Shown here: piece by piece, positions 14,742 through 20,965 of the stretch
Numbering within the stretch: the stretch's first letter is position 1
How the letters are laid out: every line of letters starts with the position of its first letter
NCBI GenBank assembly: GCA_905193585.1
Contig: CAJJPG010000017.1
Coordinates: 1 to 23,296 of the forward strand
DNA length: 23,296 nt
Direction: 5' to 3'
Origin: an uncultured Oscillospiraceae bacterium
GTDB lineage: Bacteria; Bacillota; Clostridia; Oscillospirales; Acutalibacteraceae
Program-made: the position numbers and the translations under genes
The notes under the pieces: model-generated
Seen by the model: only the letters and a program-made list of their open reading frames with translations
Told to the model about the DNA's origin: nothing
The model's database searches: none

Positions 14742-15374
14742 TTACGCTTTAACGCTGTCGAAAAGAACCACTATTCCGCCCTTGGGACCGGGAACGGCGC
14801 CCTTAACGGCGATGATATTCTTTTCCGCGTCTACTTTAACGACACTCAGGTTCTGAACGGTTACGCGCTCATTGCCGAGGTGTCCTGCCATTTTCTTTCC
14901 CTTGAAAACTCTTGACGGGGTTGAGCAGGCGCCCAAGGAACCGCCGTGACGGTGAACAGGGCCTGTACCGTGAGTTTCCTTAAGTCTTCCGAAGTTCCAG
15001 CGCTTAATGGTGCCGGCGTAGCCCTTACCTTTTGAAGTGCCGCGCACGTCTACCGACTCGCCCTCTGCAAATACATCAGCCTTGATTATATCGCCTACGT
15101 TCATAGCGCTGATATCTTCAAAGCGGAACTCGCGAAGAACCTTTTTCGGAGCAACGTCGCCCTTCTGGAAATGACCCTTCTGGGGCTTGTTTACCTTAGA
15201 AGCCTTCAAATCGCCGTAGCCTATTTGAACAGCCTCGTAGCCGTCGTTCTCGGCGGTCTTCTTCTGCGAAATAACGCAGGGGCCTGCCTCGATAACGGTA
15301 ACCGGAACAACGTTTCCGTTTGCGTCAAAAAGCTGAGTCATACCGAGCTTTTTGCCCACAATACCCTTTTTCAT
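14742..15374 (-). CDS. rplC: Large-subunit ribosomal protein uL3
   Basis: This encodes uL3, one of the two proteins initiating 50S assembly. Motifs include MKKGIVGKKLGMTQLFDANG, VDVRGTSKGKGYAGTIKRWN, and GPVHRHGGSLGACSTPSRVF followed by GKKMAGHLGNERVTVQNL. Length is 210 aa. It starts 58 nt after rpsJ, behind an AGGAGG ribosome binding site. The gap contains a perfect 6-bp stem with a GAAA tetraloop (15399-15414). Confidence 0.98.
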   Translation of the reverse strand: MKKGIVGKKLGMTQLFDANGNVVPVTVIEAGPCVISQKKTAENDGYEAVQIGYGDLKASKVNKPQKGHFQKGDVAPKKVLREFRFEDISAMNVGDIIKADVFAEGESVDVRGTSKGKGYAGTIKRWNFGRLKETHGTGPVHRHGGSLGACSTPSRVFKGKKMAGHLGNERVTVQNLSVVKVDAEKNIIAVKGAVPGPKGGIVVLFDSVKA

Positions 15375-15398
15375 ATGATTTTCCTCCTTTGGTTATTG

Positions 15399-15414
15399 GT
15401 TGGTTTTCACCAAC
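15399..15414 (-). other. GAAA-capped hairpin between rpsJ and rplC
   Basis: On the minus strand GTTGGT-GAAA-ACCAAC forms a perfect 6-bp stem closed by a GNRA tetraloop. It lies about 8 nt before the AGGAGG that serves rplC. GNRA loops often make tertiary contacts or stabilise folds; a role in controlling rplC translation is inference. Confidence 0.5.
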
Positions 15415-15432
15415 TTGACCTGCGGTGCGTGA

Positions 15433-15744
15433 TTAAAGCTTTATTTCAATCTCTACACCGGCGGGAAGCTCAAGATTAGTCAGAGCTTCAACAGTTTTGT
15501 TGGAAGGTCTGATTATATCAATAAGCCTTTTGTGCGTTCTCGTTTCAAACTGCTCGCGGCTGTCCTTATATTTATGAACGGCGCGGAGAATGGTAACAAC
15601 CTCTTTTTCGGTGGGCAGCGGCACGGGGCCTGATACCCTTGCACCTGTACGTTTAGCGGTTTCCACTATTTTCTCAGCGGACTGGTCTACAAGCGCGTGG
15701 TCGTAACCTTTGATACGAATACGGATTTTTTCTTTCACTGCCAT
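15433..15744 (-). CDS. rpsJ: Small-subunit ribosomal protein uS10
   Basis: This encodes uS10 of the 30S head, which in its free form also acts as NusE in transcription antitermination complexes. The 103-aa sequence has KIRIRIKGYDHALVDQSAEK, the signature GPVPLPTEKEVVTILRAVHK and HKRLIDIIRPSNKTVEALTN. It is the first gene of the super-operon, preceded by an AGGAGG ribosome binding site and a leader of about 270 nt. A conserved 'VSGPVPLPT' loop is intact. Confidence 0.98.
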   Translation of the reverse strand: MAVKEKIRIRIKGYDHALVDQSAEKIVETAKRTGARVSGPVPLPTEKEVVTILRAVHKYKDSREQFETRTHKRLIDIIRPSNKTVEALTNLELPAGVEIEIKL

Positions 15745-16017
15745 GTGAAATTCGCCTCCTTAAGTAGTTGGCGGGCAAAACTTACAACGCGCCGTGTTTT
15801 TCTTTACTGCGCATTATAAAACCGGCATTGCTGGGGTCACAGACAATTCCGGACAGCAGATCGCTCTGCCGCTGTATACAAGAGCCGCAAGATCCCTTAT
15901 ATACTTCCTGACTTTTCGCCCGGTTTAAAATCGGACATACTCCGCGGAAATTTCCCGACTCAAGGTCGGCCACCTCCCGCATCAACGCATGTTTCACGCC
16001 GCAATTAGGCAGCGTAC
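15745..16017 (-). ncRNA. Structured 5' leader of the S10 operon (candidate cis-regulatory RNA)
   Basis: Between the predicted start site (about 16017) and rpsJ lies a leader of about 270 nt with several strong minus-strand hairpins. In order these are CCGAC-CUUGA-GUCGG (15955-15969) and GUCCG/CGGGC (15918-15936). Next come an 11-bp stem with a 9-nt loop (15874-15904), then a 7-bp stem with a GCGA tetraloop (15854-15871). Last is a terminator-like stem at 15818-15852. Ribosomal operon leaders bound by their own products (L4 in E. coli) are well known, but the ligand here cannot be read from sequence. The region also stays open in one reading frame (15782-16033), but that frame begins inside the promoter and lacks a ribosome binding site. 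Confidence 0.6.
15818..15852 (-). terminator. Putative attenuator hairpin in the rpsJ leader
   Basis: On the minus strand CCGGAATTG (15844-15852) pairs with CAATGCCGG (15822-15830) with one A/G mismatch, and an inner CTG/CAG extends the stem around a TGACCC loop. The stem is directly followed by UUUUAU (15821-15816). It lies 74 nt upstream of the rpsJ start codon. The short U run suggests conditional rather than complete termination. A segment near the transcript 5' end (15999-16007, UAAUUGCGG) can pair with eight of the nine bases of the 5' arm and might act as an antiterminator; this is inference. Confidence 0.5.
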
Positions 16018-16023
16018 CGTAGT

Positions 16024-16098
16024 ATAATAACACACTTCTTTCGAAAAAGCAAGCATTTTTTTAATAAAACGAAAAAAATTTTAAAAACAGTTTTAATT
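16024..16098 (-). promoter_or_regulatory. S10-spc-alpha operon promoter with UP-like tract
   Basis: On the minus strand, -35 TTGCTT (16047-16052) and -10 TATTAT (16024-16029) are separated by exactly 17 bp (16030-16046). A TG one base before the -10 makes it an extended -10. Upstream, 16054-16098 is almost purely A/T with phased A and T runs, resembling an UP element. The predicted start site is near 16017. The strength suits a ribosomal operon, and no other promoter of similar quality was seen before rpsJ. Confidence 0.85.
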
Positions 16099-16133
16099 GC
16101 GGAAAAACGGCGCCGGATGCGCGCAAATTCCGC

Positions 16134-16290
16134 CTATCTCCGCACCCTGCCCGAGCCGTCTCCGCCGACAAGGCTTTCCGCCTCGGATACCGTAACGCGG
16201 TTGAAATCTCCCTCAATCGAGTGCTTTAATACCGCCGCTGCCGCGGCAAACCGCTCAGTACCTTCTGGCCCGACCGCGGAATATAAGATA
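16134..16290 (-). pseudogene. Possible 3' remnant of an unidentified host gene
   Basis: About 50 codons in one minus-strand frame read like genuine coding sequence (ERFAAAAAVLKHSIEGDFNR, then VTVSEAESLVGGDGSGRVRR) and end at a TAG at 16134. Codons are GC-rich at third positions, like the ribosomal genes and unlike the recombinase side. Upstream the frame runs into the terminator hairpin at 16291-16334 and loses protein-like character. It may be the 3' end of a gene interrupted by the neighbouring element, or chance coding. I do not recognise the family. Confidence 0.3.
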
Positions 16291-16334
16291 AAAAGCCTTA
16301 CAAACAGCTCAGTTAAGCTGCTTGTAAGGCTTTT
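16291..16334. terminator. Strong bidirectional Rho-independent terminator
   Basis: AAAAGCCTTACAA (16291-16303) pairs perfectly with TTGTAAGGCTTTT (16322-16334). After one A/C mismatch an inner CAGCT/AGCTG stem closes on a 6-nt loop. A runs on one side and T runs on the other make it functional in both directions. It lies between the recombinase stop (16480) and the S10 promoter, so it should insulate the ribosomal operon from element transcription. Confidence 0.85.
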
Positions 16335-16479
16335 AAGATGAAAATTGAATACTAAAAAGATTTTCCCGCATTTTCGTACGAATTTAAACCCTCGCATAAA
16401 TCCGACGTCAAGTGATAATGTGCCCGACAGCAAATGTTTAATCGCTGTAACACAAAAAGAAGAAGGCGTAACCTTGCGT
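16335..16479. other. Junction segment between recombinase and terminator
   Basis: No gene is supported. This segment lies between the recombinase stop codon and the bidirectional terminator and is a likely location for an attachment site of the element. I could not identify a duplicated core, because the opposite end of the element is outside the window. Confidence 0.3.
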
Positions 16480-18015
16480 TTACATCGGCGGCAAATCCGC
16501 GCCGCACCCAATTTTGAGGTGAGAAGTAAAAATCCCGCTCACTTTTGTGAACGGGATTTTTGGTGGGAGAGAGTCAAGCATATCCGAACCTTTTTCCAAG
16601 TCGGTCAAAGAAAGTGTTTTCGCACCCTTTTTAAAATTAAAATAAAACTCTATTCGGTCATCATATAGAATTATCGAGTTTACAAAACTGTCAACAAGCC
16701 TTCTGCGATTTTCCGGTTTTGATGCATCCGCCTTTCTGAAACGATGAAACCAAAATTTAATCTGATCACGGTCAAGCGTAGGTCTCGTAATGTTTTCCTT
16801 CGCAATTTCGATTTCAAATTCTTTCTTTTGACCTTCCAATTCTTCAAGGCGTTGTTTTGTGGACGGCGTAATAATACCTTGCTCGATAGCCGAAAGAATA
16901 TTGGAAATACTTTTATTAACTTCATCAAGTCTCTTGTTAAGTAAAGATACAACGGTGTTTTCCTGCCTTTGCATTTTCATAACAAGGTCGGTTACATCTT
17001 CAATCAGATTATCATTCCAAATGCATTTGAGAATTTGATCAATGACAATATCCTCAATCCACTTCTTTTTAACAGCCTTTTTATCGCAGCCGCGCTCTCG
17101 CTTTGCCGAAAGACATTTGTAATAGCGATAGGTTTCTTTATTCCTCGCCGTTCCGCTTTCACCGACCATAAATGTCATACATTTTCCGCAGTACAGCTTT
17201 GTTGATAAAATATATTCTTCGTCTGCGCGGTGCCGCGCCGGTGATTTTTTATTTTTGGCAATGCGCTCCTGTACACGGTTAAATAAATCCTTCGGCACAA
17301 TAGCAGGGATACCGTCGGGAACAAGAATATCACGGTATGAATATTCGCCGATATATCTTCTGTTGGTGAGCAGATTGGAAACGGTGTTAATTGTCAGCTT
17401 TGTTCCCCTGGTGTTTCGCAATCCTTTAACATTTAAATCGTCGGCAACCTCTTGCATAGTCTTTCCTTCATCATACATTTCGTATGCCGAAAGAACTAAC
17501 GGAGCGGTATCATTGTTAACAACAAAGTGCTGATTTACAATGCTATATCCGACAGGAACAGTTCCGCCGTTAAAGCGGCAACTCAATGCATTTTCGGTCT
17601 GCCCACGGATAACTTTTTCTGCCAACTCCGCAGAATAATACTCCGCCATACCTTCCAAAACAGACTCAAGGATGATGCCTTCTGCGCCTTGTGAAATAGC
17701 TTCGGTGGCAGAAAGCACACGGACATTATTTCTTTTTAGAATGCTTTTATAATGTGCGGAATCATAGCGATTGCGGGCAAAGCGATCAAGCTTCCATACA
17801 ATAACGGTTTCAAACTGCTGCTTTGCGCTGTCTTTGATCATCTTTTGAAAATCCGGGCGGTTATCGGTTTTAGCTGACATTGCCCTGTCAATGTATGTGT
17901 CGATAATCTGAATACCGTTCTTTTCGGCAAACACCTTGCACTCACGCAACTGACCTTCAATGGACTCTTCACGCTGATTATCACTTGAATACCGTGCATA
18001 TATCACGCCTGTCAT
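16480..18015 (-). CDS. Large serine recombinase (site-specific integrase)
   Basis: This 511-aa protein is a large serine recombinase, an enzyme that integrates and excises mobile elements by a serine-linked double-strand cleavage and rotation. The resolvase domain (about 1-145) has the catalytic Ser10 in YARYSSDNQ, then GQLRECKVFA and the Arg-rich WKLDRFARNRYD motif. A recombinase domain follows (about 160-260, with LLTNRRYIGEY). Then come a zinc ribbon with CGKC and a distal Cys pair (about 275-315) and a coiled-coil region (about 345-400). It starts 12 nt after the fic gene with a GGTGA ribosome binding site. Oddly, the last ~27 codons pass through a terminator-like hairpin (16528-16561), so the C-terminus may be a fusion created at the attachment site. 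Confidence 0.95.
   Translation of the reverse strand: MTGVIYARYSSDNQREESIEGQLRECKVFAEKNGIQIIDTYIDRAMSAKTDNRPDFQKMIKDSAKQQFETVIVWKLDRFARNRYDSAHYKSILKRNNVRVLSATEAISQGAEGIILESVLEGMAEYYSAELAEKVIRGQTENALSCRFNGGTVPVGYSIVNQHFVVNNDTAPLVLSAYEMYDEGKTMQEVADDLNVKGLRNTRGTKLTINTVSNLLTNRRYIGEYSYRDILVPDGIPAIVPKDLFNRVQERIAKNKKSPARHRADEEYILSTKLYCGKCMTFMVGESGTARNKETYRYYKCLSAKRERGCDKKAVKKKWIEDIVIDQILKCIWNDNLIEDVTDLVMKMQRQENTVVSLLNKRLDEVNKSISNILSAIEQGIITPSTKQRLEELEGQKKEFEIEIAKENITRPTLDRDQIKFWFHRFRKADASKPENRRRLVDSFVNSIILYDDRIEFYFNFKKGAKTLSLTDLEKGSDMLDSLPPKIPFTKVSGIFTSHLKIGCGADLPPM
16528..16561. terminator. Terminator-like inverted repeat inside the recombinase 3' end
   Basis: AAAAATCCCGCTCAC (16528-16542) pairs with GTGAACGGGATTTTT (16547-16561) around a 4-nt loop, with one mismatch that becomes a G-U pair in minus-strand RNA. 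The A/T flanks give it the form of a bidirectional terminator. It overlaps codons encoding PKIPFTKVSGIFTSH. A terminator inside a coding region is unusual and suggests that the reading frame was extended past its original 3' end. Confidence 0.6.
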
Positions 18016-18027
18016 TTTCTCACCGCC

Positions 18028-19188
18028 TTATTTAACAACCTTGTATTTAACTCGCGCACCGTATTTTACAGAGGAAAGAAGTCCAAGCTTTTCAAACTTT
18101 AAAACAAAACCTCGGATCGTTGCGTAGGCAGCGTCCCCAAAATCTTTTTCGAGCCGTTTTGTTGAAAATTCTCCCGTACCGTAAGCTGACAGCACAAATC
18201 TCCAAAGCTTTGTTTCTTTTTCGGTTATTTTTCCTTCTTTAACGGCATCATCATAAACAGTTAAGGTTTCAACGGCTGCAGAATCCTCATTCATTTTATT
18301 GTAAACATTGTTTATAAAGTAAAGAATAAACGGAGTTACATCTATTTTGCCGCTCAGTTTCTTGTTTTCCTCAATTACCGTGTAAGCGTCATAATATGCT
18401 TTGCGGCTTTTTTCGATCCTGCTTGAAAACGGAATAAACAGCGCCGACTGATAACCCTTTTGAATTAAAAACCATAAATGAACAAGCCGTGCAATTCTGC
18501 CGTTTCCATCAAAATACGGGTGTACAAAGGCAATGTAAAAATGAATGATTGCCGCCTTAATTAGATCGTTAGTGTCATCATCATTATTAGCAAATGCGAT
18601 AAGCGACCTCATAAACTCAGGCACTTTTTGAGCGTCAAGCCCTGAATGTTCAATATGATCGCTGACAACATAAACGGTATCGTGTCTGTAAAATTTGCCC
18701 TCTGACAATTTATCGTCATTGGTTAGAAAATCTCCAACAGTCATCATATAAAGCCTATATAAATTGTCCTCGGTTATTTTGTTGGAGGTATCGGCAATAA
18801 ATTCAAGCCCATGCTTGATGCCCAAGATTCTATCTTCCTGCTCGCCGTCAGGCGCCATTCCTTTTAGGATTTTGCGCACGCTGTCACGGCTGAAATCCAC
18901 GCTTTCAATAGCCGAAGTGGATAGTATTTCCTCCTCGGCGGCCTTAATTCCGTAATGTCTATCCTGCGGTTGTAATAACAGTTTCACCGCATTTTGATTG
19001 ACGGCGTTAAAGGCTTCTGTAAAAACAATATTGTTACCGTCAAAATCATATAGCGGCAAAAGTTTATAATATAATTCCTCTAATGCTTTAAGAAAGCTGT
19101 CAAAATCCCCATTGTATTTGTATTTTAGTTTTTTATAGTCCGGAAAATGCTTATCTTTTAACATTTCGGTAAAGACTTTAATGTCCAT
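18028..19188 (-). CDS. Fic-domain protein (probable AMP transferase)
   Basis: This 386-aa protein carries the Fic core motif HPYFDGNGRIAR at residues 223-234. In this family His223 is the catalytic base and the loop binds the nucleotide; most members transfer AMP from ATP to a hydroxyl on a target protein. An N-terminal helix with TSAIES (residues 91-96) matches the inhibitory (S/T)xxxE(G/N) motif except for the last residue; Glu95 would be the autoinhibitory residue. A C-terminal winged-helix-like segment (about 320-386) suggests DNA binding or autoregulation. It is followed after 12 nt by the recombinase, and has its own promoter at 19226-19254. The target is unknown. Confidence 0.93.
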   Translation of the reverse strand: MDIKVFTEMLKDKHFPDYKKLKYKYNGDFDSFLKALEELYYKLLPLYDFDGNNIVFTEAFNAVNQNAVKLLLQPQDRHYGIKAAEEEILSTSAIESVDFSRDSVRKILKGMAPDGEQEDRILGIKHGLEFIADTSNKITEDNLYRLYMMTVGDFLTNDDKLSEGKFYRHDTVYVVSDHIEHSGLDAQKVPEFMRSLIAFANNDDDTNDLIKAAIIHFYIAFVHPYFDGNGRIARLVHLWFLIQKGYQSALFIPFSSRIEKSRKAYYDAYTVIEENKKLSGKIDVTPFILYFINNVYNKMNEDSAAVETLTVYDDAVKEGKITEKETKLWRFVLSAYGTGEFSTKRLEKDFGDAAYATIRGFVLKFEKLGLLSSVKYGARVKYKVVK

Positions 19189-19199
19189 AGCGGCCTCCC

Positions 19200-19254
19200 G
19201 ATATAATAAAGTATCAGTTTATATCAGTATAGCGCAAACGCAACGAAATGTCAA
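19200..19254 (-). promoter_or_regulatory. Promoter with operator-like repeats upstream of fic-recombinase
   Basis: On the minus strand a consensus -35 TTGACA (19249-19254) and a -10 TATACT (19226-19231) are separated by exactly 17 bp. Overlapping and following the -10 are two direct copies of ACTGATA spaced 10 bp apart (19212-19218 and 19222-19228 on the complement). There is also an inverted repeat GATATAA/TTATATC (19200-19206 and 19219-19225). This layout suits a repressor binding over the start site. The winged-helix part of the Fic protein is a possible binder; that is inference. Confidence 0.75.
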
Positions 19255-19295
19255 GTATGAAAGCTGCTGTAGAAGGTGCTTCATATGCATCGGCA

Positions 19296-20369
19296 CTAAG
19301 AATTATTTTGTTTCATTTCCGCAATAAAAACAAAAGCAAAATCTGTTTCAAATACTTTCATTAAATTCATTCCGCTTTGGGTGATATACTTCACAATATC
19401 TTCTTTATTATCAGGATAGATTTTGATTTTTCGTGTGCCGTAATCTATGGTATCGCTTTGATTTTTATCTATGGAAAGCACGAACCGACCGCCGATATTT
19501 AACAACGACCTTACTTTATTAATTGCTGCTTGCTTATCCCGTATGTGCATAAAGGTGAGTGACGAATAAATCACATCGAATTTGCACCCGAACTCATAGC
19601 TCATAAAATCGCCGCAAATAAGCGCTACATTCGTCTGTTCTTTCAGGTTTTCCTTTGCCCGTTTTACGGTTTTCTGCGAAATATCAATACCGAAAAATTC
19701 ACGGCAGTTTGGTGCTGTACGAACAGCAAGCCGCCCTGTTCCCACACCGATTTCAAGCACGGATTTTTCTTTTGTCAACTGCAACGAATCAATAAACTGT
19801 CGCCCGTCCCATTTGTCCATATATTCCCGCAGCGGCTCAGGGTCGCGCACGGGGTCGTTGTTTTCGTCAATAAGCAGATCGTAATGTTCGATTATACCGT
19901 TATTTGAAATATATAGCTTGCATAATTCAACCATCTTCTTTATAAAAGGCAAATCATTCCGACCGGGATTATCTATTCTAAATGTACAACCGCAAACTTC
20001 ATGAAATTCTTTTCCGAAGATAACCTTACTCTTGCCGCCCGAGCAAGAGCCACAATGACCGCAAAAATCAATATGTTTCCAAGCGGTGTTTTTTATTTTG
20101 CCGTCCACAATGTCCGCTTCAAAAACTTTACAATCATCAGACCAAACCGTCCAAAGATTTTTAGGTTCGTCAGGATCTTTAATAGCAATGAAAGCAACAC
20201 ATTCATTTTTGAATTTGAGCCAATAATATATTTTATCATTCCAACAAGAAGCGTTGTCCTTGTAAAATTCAATATTGTTACTTCGTAAAAAAGAGATAAA
20301 CTCAAATGCTACTGCTTGATCTTCTCCTGTTAGGTTTTCTTTTATATAATCTTCGATTTGCTTAGTCAT
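19296..20369 (-). CDS. SAM-dependent methyltransferase with Cys-rich N-terminal domain
   Basis: This 357-aa protein has two parts. Residues 1-160 form an uncharacterised domain with a Cys cluster (Cys103, 106, 109, 126, 128; CGHCGSCSGGKSKVIFGKEF), plausibly metal-binding. Residues 185-350 form a class I methyltransferase with the SAM motif VLEIGVGTG (204-212), acidic ribose-binding Asp229 (FFGIDIS) and the post-motif CGDFMSYEF. The substrate is not evident; small-molecule methylation is likely. Its ATG overlaps the upstream DUF218 stop by 4 nt, with an AAGGAG site 8 nt upstream. It is the last gene of the five-gene operon. Confidence 0.9.
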   Translation of the reverse strand: MTKQIEDYIKENLTGEDQAVAFEFISFLRSNNIEFYKDNASCWNDKIYYWLKFKNECVAFIAIKDPDEPKNLWTVWSDDCKVFEADIVDGKIKNTAWKHIDFCGHCGSCSGGKSKVIFGKEFHEVCGCTFRIDNPGRNDLPFIKKMVELCKLYISNNGIIEHYDLLIDENNDPVRDPEPLREYMDKWDGRQFIDSLQLTKEKSVLEIGVGTGRLAVRTAPNCREFFGIDISQKTVKRAKENLKEQTNVALICGDFMSYEFGCKFDVIYSSLTFMHIRDKQAAINKVRSLLNIGGRFVLSIDKNQSDTIDYGTRKIKIYPDNKEDIVKYITQSGMNLMKVFETDFAFVFIAEMKQNNS

Positions 20370-20965
20370 AACAAATACTCCTTAATATCGGGGACAAACT
20401 GATTGCCGCAGCGTGACAGTTCACCGAGCACACGGTTTATTCCCTGTAAGGTTGTGTACCAGTTATTTTTCGTGATATTATAGCAATGCACCGGGCAGAC
20501 AATAAATTCAGTATCTGGGAAAGCCAACTGATAAAGCATAAGGCAGCGCCGAGCATGAAACGCTTTGCAGACGATCATCGCCGTGTTAATTCTAAGACCG
20601 TTATCGTTCACAACATTTCGAGAGAGAAAGGCATTATCGCGCGTATGACCCGACTTGTCCTCGCCGTAAATTGCCGTTCTCGGTACGCCGCTTTTTATCA
20701 GCACATCAGTGAAAAATTCGCAGTCGGTTTTGTAGTCGCCGCTGTATATTTCTTCCTTTGACCGCACACCGGGCCATTTATCCCGTTTAACGCTAACTCC
20801 ACCTGACGGAACAAGCCACTTTGCATATCCCTTTCGATAAAGCTCGGCAGCATATTCAGGTTGCTCAGGGTGTGAGCCGCCGGGCAGAAAGATGGCGTCA
20901 ACTTTTTCAGGCTCGTCAGAAACAAATATGTAGTTTGAAATATCTGTTATGATGCGGTTGTTCAT
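20366..20965 (-). CDS. DUF218 (YdcF/ElyC/SanA-like) protein
   Basis: This 199-aa protein fits the DUF218 family: N-terminal VDAIFLPGGSHPEQPEYAAE and the central EDKSGHTRDNAFLSRNVV motif (Ser105, Thr108, Asn111, Ala112 matching the family's S-x2-T-x2-NA). It has no signal peptide or membrane helix, unlike the SanA/ElyC envelope members, so it is probably cytoplasmic. Some family members bind SAM or act on envelope precursors; the function here is unknown. Overlaps of 4 nt occur with both the APH gene and the methyltransferase gene. Confidence 0.88.
   Translation of the reverse strand: MNNRIITDISNYIFVSDEPEKVDAIFLPGGSHPEQPEYAAELYRKGYAKWLVPSGGVSVKRDKWPGVRSKEEIYSGDYKTDCEFFTDVLIKSGVPRTAIYGEDKSGHTRDNAFLSRNVVNDNGLRINTAMIVCKAFHARRCLMLYQLAFPDTEFIVCPVHCYNITKNNWYTTLQGINRVLGELSRCGNQFVPDIKEYLL

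Noticed and set aside
15782..16033. 83-codon minus-strand reading frame upstream of rpsJ as a protein gene
   Set aside because: Its GTG start lies within the -10 element and the internal ATG has no ribosome binding site; the same bases form strong hairpins, so a structured leader RNA explains the region better. Kept only as a low-weight alternative.
16134..16511. 125-codon minus-strand frame as one intact gene
   Set aside because: It passes through the strong terminator hairpin and overlaps the recombinase 3' end; only its last ~50 codons look coding.
16561..16590. tRNA-like 3' end (GGTTCGG ... CCACCA on the minus strand)
   Set aside because: The flanking bases do not form a T stem or an acceptor stem, and the segment is within the recombinase coding region; resemblance is limited to TTCG and CCA.
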